Source: Lactobacillus amylovorus DSM 20531 (GTDB taxonomy: Bacteria; Bacillota; Bacilli; Lactobacillales; Lactobacillaceae). From it: DNA of 64,000 bases. Shown here in pieces: positions 17,769 to 26,765 of this stretch. The DNA is taken from assembly GCF_002706375.1 (NCBI RefSeq), contig NZ_CP017706.1:1984001-2048000 (forward strand), read 5' to 3'. Position numbers and translations under genes: made by a program. The notes under the pieces are model-generated. The model was given only the letters and a program-made list of their open reading frames with translations, did not search any database and was not told where the DNA came from. The first letter of the stretch is position 1. The number at the start of each line of letters is the position of its first letter.

Positions 17769-18695
17769 ATGAGTAGAAAAGTATTTCTTGTTGGTGATGG
17801 TGCCGTAGGTTCAACTTTTGCAAATGACTTATTGCAAAACGCTACTGTTGATGAATTGGCAATTTGCGATGTAGCTAAGGATCGTCCAGTTGGTGACTCA
17901 ATGGACCTTGAAGATATCACTCCATTTATGGGTCAAACCAACATCCACCCAGCTGAATACAGCGACGCCGGAGATGCTGATGTTTGTGTAATTACTGCTG
18001 GTGTTCCTCGTAAACCAGGTGAAACTAGACTTGACTTGGTAGCTAAGAACGTTAAGATCTTGAAAAGTATTGTTAAGCCAATCGTTGACTCAGGCTTCAA
18101 GGGTGTATTCGTTGTTTCAGCTAACCCAGTAGACATTTTGACTACTTTAACTCAAAAATTGTCAGGCTTCCCTAAGAATCGTGTAATTGGTACTGGTACT
18201 TCACTTGACTCAATGCGTCTTCGCGTTGAACTGGCTAAGAAACTTAACGTTCCAGTTGCTAAGGTAAACTCAATGGTTTTAGGTGAACACGGTGACACTA
18301 GCTTTGAAAACTTTGATGAATCAATCGTTGATGGTAAGCCACTTCGTGACTACGCTGAAATCAACGACGACGTTTTAAGCGAAATTGAAACTGATGTCCG
18401 CAAGAAGGGTGGTAAGATTATTGCCAACAAGGGTGCTACATTCTACGGTGTTGCTATGATGCTTACCCAAATCGTTAGTGCTATTTTGGATAACCGTTCA
18501 ATCTGCTTGCCATTATCAGCACCAATCAACGGTGAATACGGCATTAAGCACGACCTTTACTTAGGTACTCCAGCTGTTATTAACGGCAACGGTATCGAAA
18601 AGGTTATCGAAACCGAAATTTCGGATGCTGAAAATGCTAAGATGATCAACTCAGCTGATAAGATGCAAGAAGTTTTATCAGGTATTGAACTTTAA
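17769..18695 (+). CDS. LDH-like NAD-dependent dehydrogenase with malate-type specificity residue
   Basis: A 308-residue member of the L-lactate/malate dehydrogenase family. The NAD fold VGDGAVGS is at 8-15, Asp147 and Arg150 (LDSMR) and catalytic His174 (GEHGD) are in place. The specificity loop reads AGVPRKPGETR: Arg81 stands where lactate dehydrogenases have Gln102, while Arg87 is the usual catalytic Arg109. Gln to Arg at this position is the classic switch from pyruvate to oxaloacetate. Standing next to fumarase and fumarate reductase, it is more likely a malate dehydrogenase than a second lactate dehydrogenase, although annotation by similarity would call it L-LDH. The ATG has AAAGGA upstream. 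Confidence 0.85.
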   Translation: MSRKVFLVGDGAVGSTFANDLLQNATVDELAICDVAKDRPVGDSMDLEDITPFMGQTNIHPAEYSDAGDADVCVITAGVPRKPGETRLDLVAKNVKILKSIVKPIVDSGFKGVFVVSANPVDILTTLTQKLSGFPKNRVIGTGTSLDSMRLRVELAKKLNVPVAKVNSMVLGEHGDTSFENFDESIVDGKPLRDYAEINDDVLSEIETDVRKKGGKIIANKGATFYGVAMMLTQIVSAILDNRSICLPLSAPINGEYGIKHDLYLGTPAVINGNGIEKVIETEISDAENAKMINSADKMQEVLSGIEL

Positions 18696-18713
18696 TTGAT
18701 ATAGATATATTAA

Positions 18714-18742
18714 GAAAAAGGCGTTCATTGAACACTTTTTTT
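18714..18742 (+). terminator. Terminator of the LDH/MDH-like gene
   Basis: AAAAGGCGTTC pairs with GAACACTTTT (one mismatch pair) around ATT, followed by a T run. Confidence 0.7.
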
Positions 18743-18774
18743 GCTTGCTAGATAATACAAAAGAAGGTATTATT

Positions 18775-18801
18775 ATGATTAAAGAATTAATAAAAAATTA
18801 G
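18775..18801 (+). other. Possible 8-codon leader ORF before pepE
   Basis: GAAGG, then 8 bases, then ATG and eight codons (MIKELIKN) ending in TAG, 19 bases before the pepE start. The spacing of the ribosome site is good, but this could be chance in AT-rich DNA. Confidence 0.2.
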
Positions 18802-18819
18802 AGACTAACGAGGTAGGAT

Positions 18820-20136
18820 ATGACAGTTATTTCTGATCAAGAGATCGCAGACTTTTCTGCCGATTTCAATACTAATAGCAAAAATCAAGTTGCTTCACGT
18901 GCTGCTCGTCGTAGCGGATTACTTGAAGCATCCTTTAACGATCGCGTTTCAGAACGTTTAAACCATGTTTTTTCAACTGAACTTGATGTAGATGGCGTGA
19001 CTGACCAAAAGCATTCTGGTCGTTGCTGGGAATTTGCCACATTGAATGTTTTGCGTCATTACTTTGGCAAGCAAAACAAAGTAAAAGATTTCACTTTCTC
19101 ACAAGCTTATAACTTTTTCTGGGATAAGATTGAACGTGCAAATGCCTTTTATGATGCAATGATCCGTTTGGCTGATAGGCCACTTAACGACCGCGAAGTG
19201 CAATCATGGTTAGCTTTTGCTGGTGAAGATGGCGGCCTTTGGAGCATGGCCATCAACCTAGTTAAAAAATATGGTGTTGTACCTTCATACGCAATGCCTG
19301 AAAGTTTTAACTCCAACAATACTACTGGTTTGATCGATTCTTTAGCACGTAAGGAAAGAAAAGATGCTATTGCTTTACGTAAATTAGTGAGTGAAGGCAG
19401 TTCACAAGATGAACTTGAAAAGGCTAAGAAGCACTTTTTGAATGAAGTTTATCGCATGGTATCTGTTGCCTTAGGCGAACCACCAAAGAAGTTTGACTTG
19501 GAATACCGCGATGACGACAAGAAATATCACTTGGAAAGAGACTTAACTCCACGTGAATTCGTACAAAAGTATTTCAAGGACTTTAAGTTTGATGATTATG
19601 TAGTTTTATCAAACTGTCCTAACCACGAATTTAACAAGCTTTACCATATGCCACTTTATGACAATGTTGATGGCGGTGATCAAATTAAGTTTTTGAATGT
19701 GCCAATTGAATACTTGGCTCAAGCTGCTGTAGCACAACTTAAGTCTGGGGATGCCGTAATCTTTGGTAACGACGTTTTGAAGCAAATGGAAAGAAAGACT
19801 GGTTATCTTGATACCGAACTTTACCAAACCGATAAATTATTTGGTGTTGATACCAAGATGAGCAAGGCTGATCGTTTAGCGACTGGCGAAGGTTTTGCTA
19901 CTCACGATATGACCTTAGTCGGTGTTGATGAAGATCACGGCCACATTCGCAAGTGGAAGGTTGAAAACTCTTGGGGCGATAAATATGGTCACAAGGGCTT
20001 CTACGAAATGAGCCAACCATGGTTTGAAGATTATGTTTACGATGTCGTAGTTAGAAAAGAATTTTTGACTGATGAACAAGTTAAATTGGCAGAAGGCCCA
20101 GCAATCGACCTAAAGCCATGGGACAACATTGGTTAA
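18820..20136 (+). CDS. pepE: Thiol endopeptidase PepE / aminopeptidase C family (C1B)
   Basis: A cytosolic papain-like peptidase of the bleomycin hydrolase family, 438 residues, the length I remember for L. helveticus PepE. The catalytic Cys69 lies in HSGRCWEFA, His362 in GFATHDMTLVG and Asn383 in VENSWGDKYG, with Gln63 forming the oxyanion hole. The C-terminus projects into the active site in this family and separates aminopeptidases from endopeptidases; this one ends in DNIG. It degrades peptides taken up from milk casein. It has its own ribosome site (AGGTAGGA) and terminator. PepE against PepC or PepG is a judgement from length. Confidence 0.88.
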   Translation: MTVISDQEIADFSADFNTNSKNQVASRAARRSGLLEASFNDRVSERLNHVFSTELDVDGVTDQKHSGRCWEFATLNVLRHYFGKQNKVKDFTFSQAYNFFWDKIERANAFYDAMIRLADRPLNDREVQSWLAFAGEDGGLWSMAINLVKKYGVVPSYAMPESFNSNNTTGLIDSLARKERKDAIALRKLVSEGSSQDELEKAKKHFLNEVYRMVSVALGEPPKKFDLEYRDDDKKYHLERDLTPREFVQKYFKDFKFDDYVVLSNCPNHEFNKLYHMPLYDNVDGGDQIKFLNVPIEYLAQAAVAQLKSGDAVIFGNDVLKQMERKTGYLDTELYQTDKLFGVDTKMSKADRLATGEGFATHDMTLVGVDEDHGHIRKWKVENSWGDKYGHKGFYEMSQPWFEDYVYDVVVRKEFLTDEQVKLAEGPAIDLKPWDNIG

Positions 20137-20143
20137 TAGCTCA

Positions 20144-20167
20144 AAGCCTAGTTTTTACTAGGCTTTT
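20144..20167 (+). terminator. Terminator of pepE
   Basis: AAGCCTAGT pairs perfectly with ACTAGGCTT around TTTT, followed by T residues. Confidence 0.9.
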
Positions 20168-20355
20168 TTCTTTTGCCTATAAAAATAACAAGTTATTTAT
20201 GAACTAATCTCACAAGTTAATATATTTTTACAAAATACTAAAAAATAGATATTTATTTGAAAAATGTTTAAATTTTGAATAAAAAGTATATAATACTATG
20301 TGAAAACATTCATTTTTAAAATTTAGTTTATTAAAGCTAAGCAGGGGAAGAAAAA

Positions 20356-21066
20356 ATTAAATATCTAGAAAGAGTAAACTACAAAGGCTTTATTTGGCCT
20401 TTAGTAGTGGGGATTGTGTTGTGGCTGATCACTCCGTGGCGGCCTAGTGGATTAACTCCTCAAGCATGGGAAATGTTTGCTATTTTCGTAGCGACTATTG
20501 TGGGATGTATAACAAAGCCGCTCCCAATTGGTAGTACCACGCTTTTAGGGATGGTTGTAACTGTCTTGGTTGGAATTGCTCCAGTTAAAGACGGGGTTAA
20601 CTCAAAAGGTGTTGTCGTTCAAACTGGTATTTTGAGTTCATTCGGTAACTCAGCTGCCCGGTTAATTGCGATGGCCTTTATCATGGCTCACGGTATTAGC
20701 AAGACTGGTTTAGGTAACCGTGTCGCATACCTCATGATTAAACGTTTTTGTAAAAAATCAATTGGTATCGGTTATGCGATTACTGGTTTGGAATTGATTA
20801 TGGGTGCTTTGATTCCATCAAATAGTGCTCGTACTGGTGTGTTACTTGGCTAGTAGTTGAATCAATTTCTAATGCTTTTGGCATTCACTGGCGCAATCAA
20901 CGCATCAACCACGCACTATGCTAACGGTCCAGCTTCTATTTTGGCTACGACGGGCTATGTCAAACAAAATGAATGGTGGAAGATGAACTTTGTTTTAGGT
21001 ATCGTCTACATCTTGATCTTTGGTATTGTTGGTACTTTATGGATGAAAGTTATTGGCGTCTGTTAA
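20356..21066 (+). pseudogene. DASS-family citrate/dicarboxylate carrier, start codon lost and middle deleted
   Basis: The frame reads KYLERVNYKGFIWPLVV, then a typical DASS (CitT-like) N-terminus through IPSNSARTG, where it hits a stop near 20853. The distal piece (LMLLAFTGAINASTTHYANG to the C-terminus) follows directly. Intact relatives are about 460-480 residues, so roughly 240 residues are missing between the two pieces. Where the start should be, 7 bases after AGGGGA, the codon is ATT instead of ATG. Such carriers exchange citrate, malate or fumarate for succinate, which fits the fumarase and fumarate reductase genes upstream. It cannot be functional. Confidence 0.88.
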
Positions 21067-21076
21067 AAGTAAAGTC

Positions 21077-21103
21077 AATCTGGGAGAACCAGGTTGCCTT
21101 TTT
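21077..21103 (+). terminator. Terminator after the carrier pseudogene
   Basis: AATCTGG pairs with CCAGGTT (one wobble) around GAGAA, followed by GCCTTTTT. Confidence 0.6.
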
Positions 21104-21125
21104 GTGTAATAGAAAGTAAGGAAAA

Positions 21126-21920
21126 ATGGAATTTAAAACAAATGATAATGTAACTTTACATTACAGTGATACTGGTGAAAAAGATAAGCCAGTTTTGCTC
21201 GGAATCCCAGGAATCGGTGGTTCTAGTCAGATGTGGCGCGATTTAATTAACTTATTTAAGAAGGATTATCGCTTCATTATGCTGGATCCAAGAAACCAAG
21301 GAAAATCTGAACGTACTTATCGCGGACAACGCATTAGTCGTCATGCCGCAGATTTAGAAGAATTACTAGTTAAACTAGACTTGCATGATGTTGTTGCAAT
21401 TGGCAACTCCATGGGTGCCGCCAACATCTGGGCTTATTTATCCATCTATGGCAAGGGTAGACTCAAGGCAATGGTTGACTTGGATCAATCACCAAAGATG
21501 ATCGCCGACAAGAATTGGAAGTATGGTTTTAAAGATCTAAATTGGGATAACTATCCTGAAATGTTAAAGCTAGATTTTGGCAAGGCTTTTTATCACCATA
21601 TTGATGACGAAATGTTTGAAGCAGCTAAGAAGGAATATCAAGAATTTCCTTATGATCCGGAAGAAAACTATAGCTGCTTAGTTGAACATGCTGAGCAAGA
21701 TTGGCGCGACGTGGTCATGGATATGCCTGTGCCACTTCTTGTAATTGCTGGGGCTAAATCGCCATATTTCAATCCTGATTTTATTAAGGCGGTTAAATTC
21801 TTAAATGATCAGGTAGAAACTGCTCTAATTCCTGAATGTGGTCACTTACCACAGGCAGAACAACCTGAAAAAACACATGAGATCATCGCTGATTTTTTGA
21901 AAAAATTAAAAATTTGGTGA
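21126..21920 (+). CDS. Alpha/beta-fold hydrolase
   Basis: A 264-residue cytosolic hydrolase. The oxyanion-region GIPGIGGSSQMW lies at 26-37, the nucleophile Ser95 in GNSMGA, and the C-terminal catalytic His in CGHLPQAEQP near residue 240, preceded by an acid. The length and motifs fit the small esterase/lipase-like group. The substrate is unknown. It is intact, sits between two broken citrate genes, and has its own ribosome site (AAGGAAAA). Confidence 0.82.
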   Translation: MEFKTNDNVTLHYSDTGEKDKPVLLGIPGIGGSSQMWRDLINLFKKDYRFIMLDPRNQGKSERTYRGQRISRHAADLEELLVKLDLHDVVAIGNSMGAANIWAYLSIYGKGRLKAMVDLDQSPKMIADKNWKYGFKDLNWDNYPEMLKLDFGKAFYHHIDDEMFEAAKKEYQEFPYDPEENYSCLVEHAEQDWRDVVMDMPVPLLVIAGAKSPYFNPDFIKAVKFLNDQVETALIPECGHLPQAEQPEKTHEIIADFLKKLKIW

Positions 21921-21964
21921 TTAAATTGAAATAATTACTTGTTATTAATGCTTAGTAAGGTGGC

Positions 21965-22458
21965 ATGTTTATGGACAAAGTCGTTGATTTATTTTTAAAC
22001 GACTCCTCGACTAGAAAAAAGTGGGAACAATTGCTAACTTCTCTGGGTTTGCATGATTTTAGCGAGCGAGAAGTAAATGTGATTGATCACACAATTGGCT
22101 TGGTCGACGAAGATGGTAATTTAGTGGGAACCGGTAGTGTTAGTGGCAATGTTTTGAAGTATATCGGTGTTAAAAACGATAATGCTTGAACAAGGTAGTC
22201 ACCAATTTGATGAATTACCTAACCCAAGAAAAGACTTTCCATTACTTTATTTTCACGAAAGCAAAGTATGCGGCAAGCTTTGAACACTTGCACTTCAATC
22301 TCTTGGCGAAAACTGACGAGGCAGCCTTTCTTGAAAATGGTACGCCTGATATCCAAGACTACTTGCATGACATGCCCAAGATTGACGATCAAGCTAATAA
22401 GAAGATCGCTGCGATTGTGATGAATGCTAATCCGTTCACGCTAGGTCATAAACATTGA
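21965..22458 (+). pseudogene. citC: Citrate lyase ligase (citC), frameshifted and truncated
   Basis: The first piece (MFMDKVVDLFL, then GSVSGNVLKYIGVKNDNA) matches the N-terminal acetyltransferase-like part of CitC. The frame then shifts near 22186 and continues through FIFTKAKYAASFEHLHF to VMNANPFTLGHKH. That last motif is the nucleotidyl-transferase HxGH site, and the gene stops there, about half way. CitC acetylates the prosthetic group of citrate lyase. The rest of citC and all of citDEF are missing; the DNA switches to an unrelated surface-protein fragment at about 22457. Confidence 0.88.
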
Positions 22459-23323
22459 CTTCCGGTACAATAACATTTCATGGCCTAACAGATACTAAAG
22501 AATCTCCATTGATTATTATTAATGTTGGAAAAAATGAAAATCTGACTTCATTATCGTCTGCTGCCAATATGGATTTATATTATGGTAATGAAAAAATCGA
22601 TTCATAAGAATATCATAAATATTCCAATCGTATTTTATGGAATTTTGGTAGCAATTTACAAGAATTGAAAATTGCTAATGGTCATTTCATGGGAAGTATT
22701 TTAGCTCCCAATGCTGTATTTGATACTGGATTTAATGTAGATGGTAACATAGTGGCTAAAGAAGTTACTATTGGTAGTGAAAATCACCGTTGGGATTGGA
22801 TGATGCCAGCTTATCCAGTTGTTCCTAATCCCCAACCAGAACCTGAACCAGAGCTCCAACCTAAACCAACACCAAATTCTGATCCTGAACAACCTAACTT
22901 CTTCCCACCAGCTCTAAAGATTCAGACGAGCCGGAAACACCTCAATTTGGTGAACCCCAAGTCAAAACTCATTTACCTGATGCAGGTACAGTTAGCCAAG
23001 CTCCAGCGACCAACAATAATGAGGAAGTATTCTTTCAACCTCAAGCAAAACGCCATTTTGGCAAAGCAGTACTGACCGATAAAAAGACAAAAACAGTTAA
23101 AAAAGCCAAGACTGCTACAACCGCAGTTAAGGTGGATAAACCAGTTATCAAACATATCTCAGTAAAAAAGGTAGTCACTCCTCAAGTTAAAAAAGTAAAT
23201 AAAAAGGTGGCAACTACACTTCCACAAACTGGACAAAAGCAAAATCATGTTACTTTACTTGGTTTGGTCTTAGGCGCTGTATCAATAATGATCGGCTTCT
23301 TCGATCAAGCCAAGAAAGAATAA
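22459..23323 (+). pseudogene. LPXTG surface protein, C-terminal fragment (choice-of-anchor-A-like), broken
   Basis: The 5' end is missing; the fragment begins abruptly at the citC junction with SGTITFHGL. It continues with SNRILWNFG and MGSILAPNAVF, a pattern I associate with choice-of-anchor-A domains, then a proline-rich PEPEPELQPKP spacer. An in-frame TAA at 22605-22607 and a frameshift near 22915 break it. The other frame then gives a Lys-rich stretch ending in LPQTG, a hydrophobic helix and a charged tail (QAKKE), which is a complete sortase sorting signal. The protein would have been a wall-anchored adhesin. Confidence 0.82.
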
Positions 23324-23348
23324 ATTAATCCTTAATAAACTTATGTCC

Positions 23349-23376
23349 CAAAAAGTCCGAGCAATCGGGCTTTTTC
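23349..23376 (+). terminator. Terminator after the LPXTG fragment
   Basis: AAAAAGTCCGA pairs with TCGGGCTTTTT (one wobble) around GCAA. A second perfect hairpin, AGTCCACG with CGTGGACT, lies at 23392-23411; its T run is on the minus strand, although no minus-strand gene ends there now. Confidence 0.8.
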
Positions 23377-23483
23377 TTTTGCAAACAAAAAAGTCCACGT
23401 TTCCGTGGACTATATTTGCGTATACAATATTCATTCCTTGCGTATTTTTATTATTGCATATTTGGAATTAGATTTCACTTATT

Positions 23484-23512
23484 TTGTCTTGAAAACAATT
23501 TTTTGTTAAAGT
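23484..23512 (+). promoter_or_regulatory. Promoter of the DUF441 gene
   Basis: TTGTCT (23484-23489) and TAAAGT (23507-23512) with a 17-base spacer, 34 bases upstream of the ATG. Confidence 0.5.
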
Positions 23513-23545
23513 AAGAAAACAAGTATTTTTGAGGGGGAAAAGTAG

Positions 23546-24001
23546 ATGGAGAGTTGGCTATTTTTAGCCTTAATTTTAGTAGTAGCATTAGTTGGAAAAA
23601 ATATGTCATTGATTATTGCGACAGGGGTTGTGATGCTATTCAAATTACTACCTTTTACCAGTAAATGGCTGCCAACAATTCAAGCAAAAGGAATCAACTG
23701 GGGCGTGACTGTCATCTCAGTCGCAATCTTAATCCCTATTGCTACCGGACAGATTAGTTTTAAAGACCTAATCAAAACTTTTAAAACACCAGCAGGATGG
23801 ATCGCAGTTTTAGCAGGTATCGCAGTCGCTATTTTATCTAGATATGGCGTTGACCAATTAGCCGCCGTACCACAAGTGACCGTTGCCTTAGTGCTCGGTA
23901 CGATCATCGGTGTGGTGGTCTTCAAAGGCGTGGCAGCTGGCCCCGTAATTGCCAGCGGTATGACATATCTAGTGATCACCTTATTTAATCTGCACTTTTA
24001 G
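23546..24001 (+). CDS. DUF441 family membrane protein
   Basis: A 151-residue protein with four or five hydrophobic helices separated by short loops; the [11 protein letters not shown] start and the conserved [10 protein letters not shown] and [11 protein letters not shown] segments place it in DUF441 (YeaL-like). The function is unknown in the family. A strong GAGGGGG ribosome site precedes the ATG. It is followed after 31 bases by a small charged ORF, probably co-transcribed. Confidence 0.85.
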   Translation: MESWLFLALILVVALVGKNMSLIIATGVVMLFKLLPFTSKWLPTIQAKGINWGVTVISVAILIPIATGQISFKDLIKTFKTPAGWIAVLAGIAVAILSRYGVDQLAAVPQVTVALVLGTIIGVVVFKGVAAGPVIASGMTYLVITLFNLHF

Positions 24002-24032
24002 ATGTATAATTAGAAAAAAGAAGGTGGACTAA

Positions 24033-24197
24033 ATGACAATAATTGTTCACGAAAATATCGGTAAAGAACTAGACGATTATCTAGAACGACGTTTGCGCAA
24101 TTATGAAGTAATTACACCGCCAATACCTAAAAAGCCAGAAATCGTTACCTTAGAAGACGACGATAAAAAGAAGAAACATCATAAAAAGGATCGCTAA
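24033..24197 (+). CDS. Small charged protein of unknown function (54 aa)
   Basis: The ORF has AAGGTGG 5 bases before its ATG and ends inside a strong terminator stem, so it is probably real. The product has a folded-looking N-terminus (MTIIVHENIGKELDDYL), a short proline segment and a highly charged tail (EDDDKKKKHHKKDR). I do not recognise a family. It probably shares a transcript with the DUF441 gene. Confidence 0.65.
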   Translation: MTIIVHENIGKELDDYLERRLRNYEVITPPIPKKPEIVTLEDDDKKKKHHKKDR

Positions 24198-24212
24198 ATT
24201 AATAGCGATCCC
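24186..24212 (+). terminator. Bidirectional terminator between the small ORF and ecfT
   Basis: GGATCGCTA pairs perfectly with TAGCGATCC around AATTAA, flanked by A and T runs. Confidence 0.85.
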
Positions 24213-24218
24213 TTTTAA

Positions 24219-25052
24219 TTATACAAATGGATTATAGAAGCGGCCGTGATCAAGTTGCCAAAGAAGTACGACAAGTAAAACTAGTACAACGGCTAATCCC
24301 ATTACCCAAAAGTCATCTTTTTTAAATGATTCTGCAACATACCAAGTACGCTTTTTCTTGGAACCAAATCGTCTGAGTTGCATTGCCGTACTGATTGTAT
24401 CGATTCGATCCAAACTAGTGAAGATTAGTGGCATGACAATGTTTAATGTGCCTTTGATTCGTTTAGATAATTTAGCTTTCTTGGATAGTTCAACACCACG
24501 TGCCTGTTGTGCGGCCGAGATGGACCAATAAGAATTTTGAATATCAGGGATGTAGCGCAATGCCAATGCTACGGCATAAGAAATCTTATAGCTGATACCG
24601 ATGCGATTTAAACTTGCCGCAAATTGACTTGGATTCGTTGTGAGCAAGAAAAGCAGCACGACTGGAATTGAGCAGACGTATTTCAAGAATAAATTAAATA
24701 GGTAGAAAACTTCTTGAATGGTCAATGTAAAGTAACCAGCATGAATCAAGATACTCTTTGAATGATAGATATTTTCACCATAAGTTGGTTGGAAAAGGTA
24801 AACAAAGAGCAAATTCAAAATCATGAAAGCAACGATAAATTTAACGATAAAAGAAATTTGGCGCCATTTGATGTTTGCTTCCTTAAAAAGATAGATCGAG
24901 AGAATACCAATCGCAACTAGAAAACGGGTATCGTAAGTAATCATACAAGCTGCCGAAACTAGCAACATGAAAACTAACTTGGTCGTGGCATTTAGCTGAT
25001 AGATAAAACCACTCCCTGGTTGATAGCCTAGTATTTGACTTTCATCATGCAT
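24219..25052 (-). CDS. Energy-coupling factor transporter transmembrane protein EcfT
   Basis: The T (scaffold) component of an ECF vitamin importer; 277 residues with about six helices. It carries the conserved coupling motif AQQARGVEL near residue 180, which binds the ATPases. Its ATG lies one base after the stop of the ATPase gene, so the two are translationally coupled. Because the ATPase partner here is a fused double protein, this is a dedicated ECF system, not the housekeeping ecfA1-ecfA2-ecfT operon near the ribosomal genes. Confidence 0.9.
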   Translation of the reverse strand: MHDESQILGYQPGSGFIYQLNATTKLVFMLLVSAACMITYDTRFLVAIGILSIYLFKEANIKWRQISFIVKFIVAFMILNLLFVYLFQPTYGENIYHSKSILIHAGYFTLTIQEVFYLFNLFLKYVCSIPVVLLFLLTTNPSQFAASLNRIGISYKISYAVALALRYIPDIQNSYWSISAAQQARGVELSKKAKLSKRIKGTLNIVMPLIFTSLDRIDTISTAMQLRRFGSKKKRTWYVAESFKKDDFWVMGLAVVLVLLVVLLWQLDHGRFYNPFV

Positions 25053-25053
25053 A

Positions 25054-26754
25054 TTACTTGTTCCTTTCTGAATTGATGTATGAGCGAACGAATGCGTCAG
25101 GATCCCTTAACTGATATTTTTTAGCTAAATCATATAAGCTGGTTCGCTTTAAAGCTGCCTTTCTGATTAAGCTCTTTTCAGTTAAAAGCTTGATTGGCAG
25201 AGTATCTGCAATTAATTCACCATCCGCAAAAGCAAGTGAGCGATTGGTGTATTCCATCATGAGGTACATGTCGTGAGTGATAATCATGATCGTTTTGCCT
25301 TGCTCATTAAGTTGATTTAAGAAGCTCATGATCTCAGTGTAAGTCTTCCAATCTTGTCCTGCAGTTGGTTCATCCAAGATAAGCAGATCAGGTTCAAGCA
25401 CCAGAATTGCAGCAATTGTCACACGCTTTTTTTGACCGAAACTTAAAGCAGAAATAGGCCAGTTACGGTAAGGGTAGAGGCCACAAATCTTTAGCGCATG
25501 ATAGACTTTTTCTTTGATTGCTTCCTTATTATAGTTGCGCAAACGTAAACCCAATGCGACTTCGTCAAAGATCATCTTTTGGGAGATCATTTGATTAGGA
25601 TCTTGCATGACGTAGCCAATTTTTTCTGAACGTTCTTTGATTGAGAGTGAGGCTAAGTCATCACCGTTAAAAAGAACGCGTCCTTCGTTTGAGATGAAGC
25701 CACATATAATACGGCAAAGGGTAGTTTTACCAGCACCATTTTGACCAACGATTGAAACAAAGTCGCCTTTGTTGATGGTAGCTGTGACATCGTGCAATGG
25801 ATTAACCTGCAATTTGTTGTAGCGGTGACCAACGCCTTTTAATTCAAGCAAAGGAGTAGTCTCTTCTTTTTCACCTTCCAGTATGCTGTGATTAACCCAG
25901 TCTTGCAATTGATGACCGATTTCGGGTTCATCGGGCAAAGCTGCGACGGAAGTTAAGTCAGGGATGTTGGCAATATCAATATTGGCTTTTTCCAACGCCT
26001 TTAAATAAAGCGGACTTCTAACGCCAATGTCTTCTAATCTGTTTTCGTGTAAAAGATCATTCGGCTTTTTATCAGCAACGATTTCACCATCATTAATTAA
26101 AATAATACGATCAAGTGATTGACGCATCACTTCTTCAACGCGGTGTTCGATGATGATTACCGTGGCATTTAATTCCTTTTGAATTTGATCAATTAAGGCC
26201 ATTGTTTTAACGCCAGAAGCAGGATCCAGGTTGGCTAACGGCTCATCAAAAAGCAGAATAGGTGATTCATCAATTAAGACACCTGCTAAAGCCACAATTT
26301 GTTTTTGCCCGCCTGATAAATTCTGGGGTGATTGTTTTAATAAGTGCGAAATATTAAGCTCATCAGCCCAGCGATGTACCGTTTGACGAATCTTGTTTTG
26401 CGGCTTGCAGTCATTTTCCAAAGCAAAAGCAATGTCCTCCCCAACGGTTAATCCAATAAACTGACTGTCAGTATCTTGCAAAATAGTTGAAGTAGTAAAA
26501 GATAAATCGAATAAATTAGTATTCTGGATATTTTTACCGTCAACCAGGCATTCACCTTCGATATCACCTGTATCGATATTAGGAATCAAGCCGTTAAGAC
26601 AGCGACCAATCGTTGATTTACCACTACCTGATGGTCCGGCAATGAGAATCTTTTCGCCTTTATTAATATCTAAGTTAATATTTTTCAGCGTTGGAAATGC
26701 CTGACTATCATATTTAAATGTAAAATTCTTGAATGAGATAATTGGTTGGGTCAT
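25054..26754 (-). CDS. ECF transporter duplicated ATP-binding protein (A-A' fusion)
   Basis: A 566-residue fusion of two ABC ATPases. The first half has Walker A GPSGSGKST near residue 40, the LSGGQKQ signature and Walker B LLFDEPLANLDP. The second half has Walker A GQNGAGKTT near 340, signature LSFGQKKR and Walker B LLILDEPTAGQDW. The second signature deviates from LSGGQ, as is common in the A' half. AAAGGCG precedes the ATG. It powers import together with EcfT and the S component upstream. Confidence 0.93.
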   Translation of the reverse strand: MTQPIISFKNFTFKYDSQAFPTLKNINLDINKGEKILIAGPSGSGKSTIGRCLNGLIPNIDTGDIEGECLVDGKNIQNTNLFDLSFTTSTILQDTDSQFIGLTVGEDIAFALENDCKPQNKIRQTVHRWADELNISHLLKQSPQNLSGGQKQIVALAGVLIDESPILLFDEPLANLDPASGVKTMALIDQIQKELNATVIIIEHRVEEVMRQSLDRIILINDGEIVADKKPNDLLHENRLEDIGVRSPLYLKALEKANIDIANIPDLTSVAALPDEPEIGHQLQDWVNHSILEGEKEETTPLLELKGVGHRYNKLQVNPLHDVTATINKGDFVSIVGQNGAGKTTLCRIICGFISNEGRVLFNGDDLASLSIKERSEKIGYVMQDPNQMISQKMIFDEVALGLRLRNYNKEAIKEKVYHALKICGLYPYRNWPISALSFGQKKRVTIAAILVLEPDLLILDEPTAGQDWKTYTEIMSFLNQLNEQGKTIMIITHDMYLMMEYTNRSLAFADGELIADTLPIKLLTEKSLIRKAALKRTSLYDLAKKYQLRDPDAFVRSYINSERNK

Positions 26755-26765
26755 AAAACGCCTTT

